Below are positions 43,793 to 52,961 of a stretch of DNA of 64,000 bases, piece by piece. Source of the DNA: VRUE01 sp963697805 (GTDB taxonomy: Bacteria; Actinomycetota; Thermoleophilia; Solirubrobacterales; 70-9); assembly GCA_963697805.1 (NCBI GenBank), contig CAVOPB010000005.1, forward strand, positions 1 through 64,000. Reading direction: 5' to 3'. The notes under the pieces were generated by a model. That model had not been told where the DNA came from and did no database searches. It saw only the letters and a program-made list of their open reading frames with translations. How positions within the stretch are numbered: position 1 is the first letter of the stretch; every line of letters starts with the position of its first letter. A program made the position numbers and the translations under genes.

Positions 43793-46230
43793 TCCTTGTA
43801 ACGGGCGCTGTAGGCACGGAACGCGCCGGAGCGCTCAAGTTCGGTGTCTGCTGAGGATACGACCCCGACGGTGCCGTCGCCGCCGGCGGGGGAGCCCTGC
43901 ACCAGTCCGAGCTCGGTCAGGACTCGGAAGCAGCGCGCCGCCGCCTCTGGGCGCCGCGCCTCGGTCCCCCGTCCTCCGAGCGCATCGCGCAGCTGCTCGC
44001 CGCTGCAGTCAGCGGCCTCCCGTAGCGACCGGAAGACCGCGATCAACGCCGGCCGGCGTGCGAGGTGCTGGTCGAGGACGGAGAGACAGAACCCACGCTC
44101 GGCCTCCCCCCAGGCCAGGTGGAGATATCCTCCTTCGGGGGCCGGGAGCGCGAGCAGTCCGGCCGCGCGCCCGCAGGGCGGTGGATCGACGAGGATCACG
44201 TGCTCGTATCCGCGCGCGAGCTCGGGCTCTTCTTCTAGAGAGAAGCTGTCGACGAGGCGAACACCGTCGCGCGCGAGCGGCGCCCGCCGCTCGCTGTCGG
44301 CGACCGCGGCGAGAACCGGGCCACCACCGCTCGAGGCGAGCTCGGCGATCATCGCCGCCCCTGAGTTGACGGTTGGGATCTCAGTTCTCGGCCGGCCCTC
44401 CTCAGGCTCGACCGTCGGCAGCGGCCACTCGCCGGGGTCCTTCTGAAGCTCCGCCTCGAACCGGCGCCACCACTCGGTCGATTCCTCCTCGGGCTCGGCG
44501 CCGACCGGCCGCGGGTAGAGCTCCCGCAGCACGACCCGGGGCTCCACCGACCCCTTCCAGCGGTTGACCTCGAGCCGCACCGCGGCGTCGATCGGGTCAC
44601 CCTCCTCGACGCCCAGCCCCGCGCGGCCGAAGGCGACCCCGAGGGCGCTGTGCGAGCCGCTTCGGAGGCTGAACCGGGAGTGCTTCCCCTCCCCCATCGC
44701 CCGCACGTCCTCGACCCGGGCCGAGGGCACCAGCAGGCGGACTCCGGGGTTGCCCATCCCGAACGGCGCCAGACGCTCGAGCTCCTCCGCGAGGTCGAGG
44801 CCGAGGCCGGCGCCGCCGATCATCGCGTCGATCTGGACCGTGCGGACCAGGTCTTCGGGGCCGAGGACCGAGGCGGCGTGGGCGCAGAAAGCCTCACGGA
44901 AGGCGTCGACCGCAGACGCCTCGAGCTCGAGGCCGGCGGCGGCGCGGTGGCCGCCGAACGAGGTCAGGTGCGACGAGCACGCCTCCAGCGCAGCCAGCAG
45001 GTCGAAGCCCGGGATGCTCCGCCCCGACCCGCGACCGCCGCCCTCGCCGTCGAGCGAGATCACGACCGTGGGCCGGTTGTGGCGCTCGACGAGGCGCGAG
45101 GCGACGATCCCGACGACGCCGGGATGCCAGCCCTCCCCCGCGACCACCAGTGCCGGAGCATCGCGGAGATGCTCGGGGAGATCGCGTCGAGCCGTCTCGG
45201 CGGCGGTGTCCACCTCGCGCTCGGTCGCCCGCCGCTCGCCGTTGGCCCGGCTCAGCTCTTCGGCGATCTCCTTCGCGCGGCCGTCGTCCTCGGTGAGGAA
45301 GAGCTCGACGCCGGCGTCGGCGCGGTAAAGGCGGCCGGCGGCATTGATCCGCGGCGCCAGCCTGAACGCGAGGTCGCCCTCGTCGAGCTGGGTCGGCTCG
45401 CACGAGGAGGCCTCGAGCAACGCCCGGATCCCGGGTCGCCGAGCTCTCCGGATCTCCTCCAGGCCCCTCCGTACCAGCGACCGATTCTCCCCAACCAGTG
45501 GCACCACATCCGCCACCGTCGCCAACGCCACGAGGTCGAGATCGGACTCGGGTGCAGGGTCTCCAGGAACTCCCGGTGAACGCCGGCCTGGGGACCCTGT
45601 GCCCGAGGCCGACCTCAGAGCCTGGCTCAGCTTCCAAGCTACGGCGGTGCCGCAGAGGTCAGTGAAGGGATAGCCGTCGATCGACGGGTGCAGGATCGGG
45701 CACTCGGGGAGCTCCGCGGCCGGTTGGTGGTGGTCGGTGACGATCACCTCGAGGCCGAGGCTCCTGGCGAGGGCGACCTCCTCGACGGCGGTGATCCCGC
45801 AGTCGACGGTGATCAGCAGCGACGTCCCACGCTCGGCGAGGCGCCGCACGTTCTCGGCGTCGAGCCCGTAGCCGTCGGCGAGGCGATCGGGGATCAGCCA
45901 GTCGCACTCGGCGCCCAGCTCGCGCAGCGTGCCGACGAGGATCGCGGTCGCACAGACCCCGTCGACGTCGAAGTCGCCGTGGACGGTGATCCTCTTGCCC
46001 CCCCGTACTGCATCGAGGACACGCTCGACGACGTCTTCCATCGAGCCGAAGTCGCCCGGCGGGTGGGTCTCGTCGGCGTCGAGGAATGCCTGGGCGGCCT
46101 CCAGGGTCCGGTAGCCGCGCCGGACCAGCGTGATCGCCACCGGCTCGCTGAGGTTGAGCGTGTCGGCGAGGGCCCGCGCCTCGGCGTAGTCGTATGGATC
46201 CGTACGGTATGCGTTGACGGTTTCCGCCAC
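43756..46230 (-). CDS. recJ: Single-stranded-DNA-specific 5'-3' exonuclease RecJ
   Basis: 824 residues, longer than E. coli RecJ (577). The DHH-domain motifs are clear: HGDFDVDGVCAT and VTDHHQPAAELPE, plus CGITAVEE. The DHHA1 region has GIVASRLVERHNRPT and FGGHRAAAGL. Beyond the standard core, roughly the last 230 residues form an extra domain of unknown fold, as is common in actinobacterial RecJ. It degrades single-stranded DNA during recombination and mismatch repair. It is followed by rel with a 37-bp overlap and sits downstream of secDF, so repair, secretion and stress genes share a transcription unit. GTG start. Confidence 0.92.
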   Translation of the reverse strand: MAETVNAYRTDPYDYAEARALADTLNLSEPVAITLVRRGYRTLEAAQAFLDADETHPPGDFGSMEDVVERVLDAVRGGKRITVHGDFDVDGVCATAILVGTLRELGAECDWLIPDRLADGYGLDAENVRRLAERGTSLLITVDCGITAVEEVALARSLGLEVIVTDHHQPAAELPECPILHPSIDGYPFTDLCGTAVAWKLSQALRSASGTGSPGRRSPGVPGDPAPESDLDLVALATVADVVPLVGENRSLVRRGLEEIRRARRPGIRALLEASSCEPTQLDEGDLAFRLAPRINAAGRLYRADAGVELFLTEDDGRAKEIAEELSRANGERRATEREVDTAAETARRDLPEHLRDAPALVVAGEGWHPGVVGIVASRLVERHNRPTVVISLDGEGGGRGSGRSIPGFDLLAALEACSSHLTSFGGHRAAAGLELEASAVDAFREAFCAHAASVLGPEDLVRTVQIDAMIGGAGLGLDLAEELERLAPFGMGNPGVRLLVPSARVEDVRAMGEGKHSRFSLRSGSHSALGVAFGRAGLGVEEGDPIDAAVRLEVNRWKGSVEPRVVLRELYPRPVGAEPEEESTEWWRRFEAELQKDPGEWPLPTVEPEEGRPRTEIPTVNSGAAMIAELASSGGGPVLAAVADSERRAPLARDGVRLVDSFSLEEEPELARGYEHVILVDPPPCGRAAGLLALPAPEGGYLHLAWGEAERGFCLSVLDQHLARRPALIAVFRSLREAADCSGEQLRDALGGRGTEARRPEAAARCFRVLTELGLVQGSPAGGDGTVGVVSSADTELERSGAFRAYSARYKECLRFLERHRHR

Positions 46231-46265
46231 GCCCTCAAGCTAGGAGTCCCCTGGGACGGAAAAGC

Positions 46266-46532
46266 TTAGATTTGTGCCCGCTCGGAGCGGACTCCCAGCA
46301 CCCAGACGACCGCGAGGCCGATGACGACGCCCGGAATCGAAATCAGCGCGGTCCCCAGGTCGGTGTCGCCGAGGCTTTTGCCGCTCGCAGCCTGGACGAT
46401 CGCCCCGAAGATGACGGCGCCGATCGTCGCCCCGAGGAGGGCGCCGATGATCCCCTGCCAGAAGCGGTCGGGCAGGAACACCGTGAAGTGCCAGAGCGCG
46501 ATCCCCATCGTGAACCAGACCAGCAGCGCCAT
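46266..46532 (-). CDS. Small membrane protein
   Basis: 88 residues with three hydrophobic stretches (about 1-20, 26-47 and 61-82). Its start codon directly follows the secDF stop, implying tight coupling. The glycine-rich middle helix GIIGALLGATIGAVIFGAIV resembles the transglycosylase-associated/GlsB-type small membrane protein pattern, but I would not assign a function. Confidence 0.65.
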   Translation of the reverse strand: MALLVWFTMGIALWHFTVFLPDRFWQGIIGALLGATIGAVIFGAIVQAASGKSLGDTDLGTALISIPGVVIGLAVVWVLGVRSERAQI

Positions 46533-49511
46533 CTAGCGATTCCTCCCGTGCTTGCGGCGTTGACGGCGGCGTTCGCGCCGCCGCTCGTTTCGTTCTGCCC
46601 GCTCGGCCGCGGCGGGGTCGACCGCCGGGGTTTCGCCGTTGGCCGACGGGTCGCCGCCATCGGGGCCGGTGGCCTTGACGGTCGCGACCGGGGCCTCGCG
46701 CGGCTCGGCCTCGGTCGCCTCCCCCCCGAACCCGGCGTCCCCTTCGACCTTGTCGTCGGTCGCGAGTTTTGCCAACTCGACCTCGTCCGCGAAAGCCGGA
46801 ACCTTGCCATTGGGGCCGACGAGGCGTTCTCGCCTGCGCACGTAGCTCGGCTCACGTTCTTTCCACGACGTCAGCACCGGCGAAGCGATGAAGATCGACG
46901 AGTAGGTACCGGAGAAGATCCCGACCATCATCGCGAAGGCGAAGTCCTGCAGGGTGGCGCCGCCGAAGACGAGCAGAACACCGACCAGAAACACCGAGGA
47001 GAGGCCGGTGATCAGGGACCGGGTGAGCACCTCGCTCATCGAGCGGTTGACGATCTGAGAGAACGCCGCGCGCGGCATCCGCGGCACGTTCTCGCGGATC
47101 CGGTCGAAGACGATCACGGTGTCGTAGAGCGAGTATCCGAGAATCGTCAGGAAGGCGGCAACGGTTCCGCTCGAGACCTCTTTGCCGGTCAGCGAGTAGA
47201 CGCCGGCCGTGATCAGAATGTCGTGGAAGACCGCGATCAGGACCGGCACCGCGAACTTCGGGTCGAACCTGAAGGCGACATAGCCGGTGATCAGCAGCAG
47301 CGAGAAGATGATCGCCAGCAGCGCGCTTCGAGCGACCTGTTGACCGAAGGTCGGCCCGACGCTGGTGCTTTCGAAGCTCCCCGACTTGATCCCGAACGCC
47401 TGGTTGATGTCGGTCCGCACGGCGCCGACGCCGGCCGGCAGTAGCTCACTCGCCTGGATCTGGAACCCGGTGCCGAACTGTTCGTTTTCGGTTTCCTGGA
47501 CCTCGGCGTCACTGAGCCCATTTCCGTCGAGCACTTCGCGGACTTCTTCGACCGACGTCGACTGCTGCGGGGCGAAGTTGATCCTGGTGCCCGATTCGAA
47601 GTCGATCCCGAGGTTGAGCTGGTTGGTCGCCAGCGAGAGCGCCCCGATCACGAGGATCGTCCCCGAGATCGAGAAGAACCACTTGCTCGCCCCGATGAAG
47701 TTGAAATGCCACCTGACCCGCTGCTGCTCGCTGGCCCCGATCATGCTGCTCGAGCTGAGGAGCCGGCCGCGCCCGAAGACGCCGAGGAAGGCCTGCGTGA
47801 ACACGACCGCGGTGAATAGAGAGACGATCGTGCCGACGCCGAGGGTGAAGGCGAACCCTTTGACCCCGGCGGTGGCGAGGACGAAGAGGATGAACGCGGT
47901 CAGCAGGGTGATCACGTTCGCGTCGATGATCGTCGCGATCCCTTTGCGATAGCCGACGCCGATCGCGGCGCTGACGCTGCGCCCTGCGCGCACCTCCTCC
48001 TTTATTCGCTCGAAGATGACGATGTTCGCGTCGGCCGCGACGCCGATCGTCAGGATCAGACCCGCGATCCCCGGCAGGGTCATGGTGATCGGGATCAGTT
48101 TGATCAGGGCGAAGAAGAAGACCGCGTAGACGCCGAGGCCGATCGTCGCGACGACGCCGAGGAAGCGGTAGTAGGCGATCAGGAAGATGATCACCAGCAG
48201 CAGGCCGATGATGCCCGCCTTCAGCCCCTGGTCGAGGGCCTGTTCGCCCAGGGTCGCCGAGACCTCCGATTGGCTGATCAGCTTCAAATTGATGGGCAGG
48301 GCACCGATCTGGAGGAATGTCGCCAGGTCCTGGGCTTCCTGGATGCTGTTGAACCCGCCCGAGATCTGGGCGCCGGTGCGACCATCGATCCCATCGGGGT
48401 TCTGGAGGAAGTTGATCAGCGGCCGGGTCTTGACTTCGTTGTCGAGGACGACCGCGAAGCGCCCCGAGAGCCCTTCGGCCACTTCGTTGGAGACCGGGCC
48501 GATCGCCCGCGCCTGGCCGCGCAGGGCGATCCGGCGGGTCACTTCCTGGAACGCTTCACGCCCGCTGTCGGTGAAGTTGAAGACGACGTTCGGCGCCCCG
48601 CCTTCGTCGGTTTCCTGCTTCGGGTTGGTGATTTCCTTGCCCGAGAGCGCCGGTTCATCGTGGAGCGCGTACCAGCCCGGTTCCGCTTCCTCGATCACCG
48701 TGCCTGATTCGTCGGAGGGGAGTTCGGAGACGACGACCGTTCCCGGCGGGACCGTGGCGAGGATCGGGCACCCCTTTTCCACGCTCTTGCCGGACTTCAG
48801 GTCTTGGCACTTCTTGCTCTCGACCCGTTTTTTCCCGGTCGCGGTGATCAGCAGATCGGCTTTGGTGAACTCCGGCCCGGCGATCAGCTTGTGCTTGTCA
48901 TCGGGCGAGAACAGGTAGTACCGGGTCCGGGTGCTGGAGCATTTTTCGCAGCCCGGTTCGGGCTCCTGTTCTTCGGCCAGTTTCACCGCCCCGTAGGCGC
49001 TGGGATAGGCGCCGGCGAAGATCAGCTGCTTGTTTTCGTTCTTGGTGATGTTGCGGCCGGCGGCTTCCCATTCCTTGTTCGCTTCATTGATCGCCGCGTC
49101 GGGGGGGTTCTGGCCGGGAATGCCCCCGATGACCTTCTCGCGGCCGAGCAGGTTCGGTTCCCAGTCATAGAAGAAGAGCTGGGCGGTACTGCCGACCTGT
49201 TCCTCGGCGCGCTGGGCGTTGGTGACGTCGGGAAGGCTGACCGAGATCCCGTCGGTGCCGAGGCGCGAAACCTCGGGCTCGGAGACCCCGAGGCGGTCGA
49301 TCCGCTCGCGGATGATCTCGATCGAGCGGTCGATGTCGCTGCCGCTGACTTCCTTGACCTGGCCGGTCGGCGTCCCCTGGTAGATCAGTTCGGTTCCGCC
49401 CTTGAGGTCGAGGCCGAGCTTCGTTTCCTTGGTCGCGATGACCAGCGCCGAGACGCCGACCAACAGCACCACGAAGAGGAGGATGAAGAGGTTGCTGCGA
49501 CGCCGTGTCAT
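46533..49511 (-). CDS. secDF: SecD-SecF fusion, protein export accessory subunit
   Basis: 992 residues in one frame. SecD part: a first membrane helix, KLGLDLKGGTELIYQ, the P1 region, TGAQISGGFNS and the six-helix RND-type core with GVAADANIVIFERIKEE. SecF part from about residue 600: HFNFIGASKWFFSISG, LGIDFESGTRINF and TILGYSLYDTVIVFDRIREN. A basic, charged tail (RNERRRERRRQRRK) ends the protein. It uses the proton motive force to help SecYEG pull proteins out. The extracellular P1 part carries an insertion with four cysteines (CEKC, KKCQDL, GCPIL) that I do not know from other SecD. Confidence 0.92.
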   Translation of the reverse strand: MTRRRSNLFILLFVVLLVGVSALVIATKETKLGLDLKGGTELIYQGTPTGQVKEVSGSDIDRSIEIIRERIDRLGVSEPEVSRLGTDGISVSLPDVTNAQRAEEQVGSTAQLFFYDWEPNLLGREKVIGGIPGQNPPDAAINEANKEWEAAGRNITKNENKQLIFAGAYPSAYGAVKLAEEQEPEPGCEKCSSTRTRYYLFSPDDKHKLIAGPEFTKADLLITATGKKRVESKKCQDLKSGKSVEKGCPILATVPPGTVVVSELPSDESGTVIEEAEPGWYALHDEPALSGKEITNPKQETDEGGAPNVVFNFTDSGREAFQEVTRRIALRGQARAIGPVSNEVAEGLSGRFAVVLDNEVKTRPLINFLQNPDGIDGRTGAQISGGFNSIQEAQDLATFLQIGALPINLKLISQSEVSATLGEQALDQGLKAGIIGLLLVIIFLIAYYRFLGVVATIGLGVYAVFFFALIKLIPITMTLPGIAGLILTIGVAADANIVIFERIKEEVRAGRSVSAAIGVGYRKGIATIIDANVITLLTAFILFVLATAGVKGFAFTLGVGTIVSLFTAVVFTQAFLGVFGRGRLLSSSSMIGASEQQRVRWHFNFIGASKWFFSISGTILVIGALSLATNQLNLGIDFESGTRINFAPQQSTSVEEVREVLDGNGLSDAEVQETENEQFGTGFQIQASELLPAGVGAVRTDINQAFGIKSGSFESTSVGPTFGQQVARSALLAIIFSLLLITGYVAFRFDPKFAVPVLIAVFHDILITAGVYSLTGKEVSSGTVAAFLTILGYSLYDTVIVFDRIRENVPRMPRAAFSQIVNRSMSEVLTRSLITGLSSVFLVGVLLVFGGATLQDFAFAMMVGIFSGTYSSIFIASPVLTSWKEREPSYVRRRERLVGPNGKVPAFADEVELAKLATDDKVEGDAGFGGEATEAEPREAPVATVKATGPDGGDPSANGETPAVDPAAAERAERNERRRERRRQRRKHGRNR

Positions 49512-49516
49512 CTGGC

Positions 49517-50005
49517 TCAGCTGTCAGGTGTGAGGACGAGCAGCAGCCCGCCGTCGTCATCGTATGCGGGGAAGACGTCGGCTACTGCTTCGGCCGGGAT
49601 GTCGCCCTCGGCCTTGACGGCCACTTTCTTGCCGAGTGAGCGGACCCCCCACTCGAGCGAGGTCTCGATCGGGTCGGCGACTCCGTCGCCGTCGACGTCG
49701 GCGGTCTTGCCGCCGTCGCCCTGCTGCAGCCATTGCAGGCCGAGGACTTCTTTGACCGGGCGCCCAATCACGTCTTCGTCGGTCAGCCCGGTCAGCTCGA
49801 AGCTGCCGCGGCCGGCGTCGATCACCCGCGCCTCGCGGTCACAGACGAAGAATGCGGCGTTCGGCGCCGGGTAGTAGTCGTCGAGCAACTCGAACACGAA
49901 GCCGAAGCCACATTTCGAGCAGCCCTTGGGACGGGTGCTGAAACCGGCCGTCCGGTCGGCGCTCAGCTCCCTGTTCCCGCAGTTGGGGCAGATGAAGAAC
50001 GGCAT
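49517..50005 (-). CDS. Zinc-ribbon/PAS-domain protein with EF-hand-like loop
   Basis: 162 residues. The N-terminus has two CxxC pairs (CPNCG at 6-10, CSKCG at 29-33), a zinc ribbon. A PAS-like domain follows: AAFFVCDREARVIDAG then LTDEDVIGRPVKEVLG. Inserted in it at residues 103-114 is DVDGDGVADPIE, which fits the 12-residue EF-hand loop at positions 1, 3, 5, 9 and 12. It lies between ruvB and secDF, 5 bp from secDF. No catalytic domain is attached, so it may be a sensor or adaptor. The function is unknown. Confidence 0.75.
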   Translation of the reverse strand: MPFFICPNCGNRELSADRTAGFSTRPKGCSKCGFGFVFELLDDYYPAPNAAFFVCDREARVIDAGRGSFELTGLTDEDVIGRPVKEVLGLQWLQQGDGGKTADVDGDGVADPIETSLEWGVRSLGKKVAVKAEGDIPAEAVADVFPAYDDDGGLLLVLTPDS

Positions 50006-50020
50006 CCCCCCACAGGCTAC

Positions 50021-51049
50021 TCAGAACAGGCTGTTCGCTCCTTCGGGGGTGGGCAGGCCGAGATGCTCATAGGCGCGCTCGGTGAGGACCCGGCCGCGCG
50101 GGGTTCGCTTCAGCAGGCCCTGTTGGAGGAGGTACGGCTCGAGCACGTCCTCGATCGTGTCCTGCTCCTCGCCGATCGCCACCGCCAGGGTCGAGAGGCC
50201 GACCGGCCCACCGGCGAACTTCTCGGCGACTGTTTCGAGCAGGCCCCGGTCGGAGCGGTCGAGGCCTCCGGCGTCGACCTCGAGCATCTCGAGAGCGTCG
50301 AGAGCGACCCCGACGTCGATCGCACCCTCTCCCTTGACCTGGGCGAAGTCTCGGACCCGCTTCAGCAGCCTGTTAGCGACCCGCGGGGTCCCGCGTGAGC
50401 GCTCGGCGATCGTCGCCGCCCCCTCGGCGTCGATCTCGACGTCGAGGATCCGCGCCGAGCGCCCGACGATCTCGCCAAGGTGCCCGGGACTGTAGTGCTC
50501 GAGCCGGTGGCAGACGCCGAAGCGGTCGCGCAGCGGGGTCGTCAGCAGCCCGGAGCGGGTCGTGGCGCCGATCAGGGTGAAAGGCGGCAGCGGCAGGGTC
50601 ACGGTGCGGGCCCCGGCGCCCTGGCCGAGCACGACCGGCAGCTCGTGGTCCTCCATCGCCGGATAGAGCGTCTCCTCGATCGCGCGGCCGAGCCGGTGGA
50701 TCTCGTCGATGAAGAAGACGCTGCCCGGCTCGAGCGCGGTCAGGAACGAGGCGACGTCCGCCTTGCGCTCGAGCGCCGGCCCGGCGGTCTGGACCAGCGG
50801 CACCCCCATCTCGGCGGCGACGATGTGGGCGAGCGAGGTCTTGCCGAGGCCGGGCGGGCCGGCCAGGAGGACGTGGTCGAGCGGCTCGTTGCGGCCGTTC
50901 GCGGCCTCGATGAAGATCGCCAGCTGGTCGGTGACCTGCGACTGGTTGACGAAGTCCGAGAGCGTCGGTGGCCGCAGCGAGCGGTCGAGCTCCTCGTCGG
51001 GGACGTCGGCGCGGGCGTCGTGAATCCGGATCTCCGGGTCCTCGCTCAT
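50021..51049 (-). CDS. ruvB: Holliday junction branch migration ATPase RuvB
   Basis: 342 residues. Walker A is LLAGPPGLGKTSLAH and Walker B is FFIDEIHRLGR. Sensor 1 is FTLIGATTRSGLLT, and the DRFG arginine region follows. The C-terminal winged helix includes DTIEDVLEPYLLQQG. With RuvA it drives branch migration of Holliday junctions. It overlaps ruvA by 4 bp. Confidence 0.96.
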   Translation of the reverse strand: MSEDPEIRIHDARADVPDEELDRSLRPPTLSDFVNQSQVTDQLAIFIEAANGRNEPLDHVLLAGPPGLGKTSLAHIVAAEMGVPLVQTAGPALERKADVASFLTALEPGSVFFIDEIHRLGRAIEETLYPAMEDHELPVVLGQGAGARTVTLPLPPFTLIGATTRSGLLTTPLRDRFGVCHRLEHYSPGHLGEIVGRSARILDVEIDAEGAATIAERSRGTPRVANRLLKRVRDFAQVKGEGAIDVGVALDALEMLEVDAGGLDRSDRGLLETVAEKFAGGPVGLSTLAVAIGEEQDTIEDVLEPYLLQQGLLKRTPRGRVLTERAYEHLGLPTPEGANSLF

Positions 51050-51639
51050 GCAGCCCTCTTCGTCCCCGCCTTGCGGAGCGCGGTCGCGATCAGGACCTCG
51101 GCGCCGTCCCCCTCGATCCCGTCCAGCAGCTGCTCGGCTTCCAGCGGCGCGTAGCCGAGGTTGACGAGCCCGTCGCGGGCGAGCGAGCGGTCGTCGGCGG
51201 GCTCGCCGCCGACGACCGCGATCTCCTCCTCGAGCGCCCCGGCGACCTTCTCGCGCAGCTCGACGATGATCCGCTCCGAGGTCCTTTTGCCGATCCCCGG
51301 CACGGCCTGGAATCGCTTCGCGTCGCCGGCTGCGATCGCCCGCAGCAGCTCGCGGGCCGGGCCCCCGGAGAGGGCTGCGATCGCGACCTTCGGCCCGACG
51401 CCACTGACCGAGACCAGCTCGCCGAAAAGCTCCCGCTCCTCTTCGGAGGCGAACCCGTAGAGGGCGAGCGCATCATCGCGTGGGATCAGCTGGGTGTGGA
51501 GGAAGGCTTCGCGCCCGGTCGCCGGGACCGACTTCAGGGTCTCGGCCGAGACCGTCAGGAGATAGCCGACGCCGCCGGCCTCGATCACGACGTGGTCGGG
51601 GCGCCGGACGAGCACCTCACCGCGGACCGCGGCGATCAT
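51046..51639 (-). CDS. ruvA: Holliday junction DNA-binding protein RuvA
   Basis: 197 residues. The N-terminal OB domain starts MIAAVRGEVLVRRPDHVVIEAGGVGYLL, and two HhH motifs follow (GVGPKVAIAALS and VPGIGKRTSERIIVEL). The C-terminal part (AALEAEQLLDGIEG-like region) contacts RuvB. It binds the four-way junction as a tetramer. Overlaps by 4 bp with ruvC upstream and ruvB downstream show one transcription unit. Confidence 0.95.
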   Translation of the reverse strand: MIAAVRGEVLVRRPDHVVIEAGGVGYLLTVSAETLKSVPATGREAFLHTQLIPRDDALALYGFASEEERELFGELVSVSGVGPKVAIAALSGGPARELLRAIAAGDAKRFQAVPGIGKRTSERIIVELREKVAGALEEEIAVVGGEPADDRSLARDGLVNLGYAPLEAEQLLDGIEGDGAEVLIATALRKAGTKRAA

Positions 51640-52151
51640 CCGCTCACCCGCGCCCCGGCGGCCTCGATCGCCGCCCGCCGCCCGGCACCGGCTCCGTGGC
51701 AGATCGCAACCGCGAGGGCGTCGGCGGCGTGGTCGGTGGCGGGAGCCTCCGGCAGCCCGAGCAGGGTCCCGACCATCCGCTGGACCTGATGCTTGCCGGC
51801 CGAGCCCGAGCCGCAGACGGCCATCTTGATCGCCTGCGGCGTGTAGGCGGTGCAGGGGATGCCGTGCTGCGCGGCGGCGAGCATTGCGACTCCGCTCGCC
51901 TGCCCGACGGCCATCGCCGAGCGGACGTTCTTTCCGAAGTAGAGATCCTCGATCGCGAGCGAGGTCGGCTCGTGCCAGGCCATCAGCTCGGCGAGCGAGC
52001 CGTGGATACGCTCGAGGCGGCGCTCGATCGGCAGATCCGCCGAGGTCTCGATCACGCCCGCGTCGAGCGCGCTCATCCGATTGCCCTCGACGCGGACAAA
52101 GCCGAATCCGAGGTTGGCTGCGCCGGGGTCCACCCCGATCACCACTTGCAT
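51636..52151 (-). CDS. ruvC: Holliday junction endonuclease RuvC
   Basis: 171 residues. The catalytic acidic residues are in GVDPGAANLGFGFV, in SLAIEDLYFGKNVRSAM (Glu), and in ATDHAADALAVAICH near the C-terminus. It cleaves Holliday junctions symmetrically. It overlaps ruvA by 4 bp and follows yebC by 36 bp. Confidence 0.95.
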   Translation of the reverse strand: MQVVIGVDPGAANLGFGFVRVEGNRMSALDAGVIETSADLPIERRLERIHGSLAELMAWHEPTSLAIEDLYFGKNVRSAMAVGQASGVAMLAAAQHGIPCTAYTPQAIKMAVCGSGSAGKHQVQRMVGTLLGLPEAPATDHAADALAVAICHGAGAGRRAAIEAAGARVSG

Positions 52152-52187
52152 GGGATCAGATTCTGGGAAAAGCCTCGGATGCCTTTA

Positions 52188-52940
52188 TCAAGCGGGGGCG
52201 AGTGACTGCAGGACGTCGTCTGGGATATCGAAGTTGGTGTGGACGCTGTCGACGTCGTCGTGCTCTTCGAGGGTCTCGATCAGGCCGAGCAGAGATTTCG
52301 CGTCGCTCCCCTTGACCTCGACTGTGCTCTTGGGCTCCATCACCAGCTCGGCGGACTCGACGGTGACCCCGGCGGACTCGAGAGTCTCGCGCACCGTCGC
52401 GAGGTCGCTCGGCTCGCAGAGCACCCGCAGCAGCTCGCCCTCGTCGCGGACGTCCTCGGCGCCGGCGTCGATCGCCGGCATCAGGTCATCCTCGGTGTAG
52501 CGGCCGCCGTCGGCGGCGATCGCGCCGCGTTTCTCGAAGATCCAGGCGACCGATCCCGGCTCGCCGAGGCTGCCGTTGTGTTTGTTGAAGGCGAACCGGA
52601 CATCGGCGCTGGTGCGGTTGCGGTTGTCGGTCAGCGCCTCGACCAGGATCGCCGCGCCGCCGGGGCCGTAGCCCTCGAAGACGACGCTCTCGATCGCGGC
52701 CGCGTCGGCGCCCTCCCCCGTCCCCCGGTCGACTGCCCGCTGGATGTTGTCCTTCGGCATCGAGGCGTCGCGAGCCTTCTGGATCGCGGTTGCGAGCGCC
52801 GGGTTGCCATCGGGGTCGCCGCCGCCGTCCCGCGCCGCGACGGTGATCGCGCGGGCGAGCTTTGTGAACATCTTTCCCCGTCTTGCGTCTGTTGCGGCCT
52901 TCTTGTGTTTGATCGAAGACCATTTGGAGTGCCCGGACAT
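52188..52940 (-). CDS. yebC: YebC/PmpR family DNA-binding transcriptional regulator
   Basis: 250 residues, standard length. Starts MSGHSKWSSIKHKKAATDARRGKMF, the family hallmark, and has NPALATAIQKARDASMPKDNIQRA, FEGYGPGGAAILVEALTDNRNRT and GSVAWIFEKRG. The family includes transcriptional regulators, and some members act on translation of proline-rich stretches. First gene of the ruv-sec-rec-rel unit. The divergent gene starts 21 bp away. Confidence 0.93.
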   Translation of the reverse strand: MSGHSKWSSIKHKKAATDARRGKMFTKLARAITVAARDGGGDPDGNPALATAIQKARDASMPKDNIQRAVDRGTGEGADAAAIESVVFEGYGPGGAAILVEALTDNRNRTSADVRFAFNKHNGSLGEPGSVAWIFEKRGAIAADGGRYTEDDLMPAIDAGAEDVRDEGELLRVLCEPSDLATVRETLESAGVTVESAELVMEPKSTVEVKGSDAKSLLGLIETLEEHDDVDSVHTNFDIPDDVLQSLAPA

Positions 52941-52961
52941 CGGTCTATTCTATGAGGCGCG

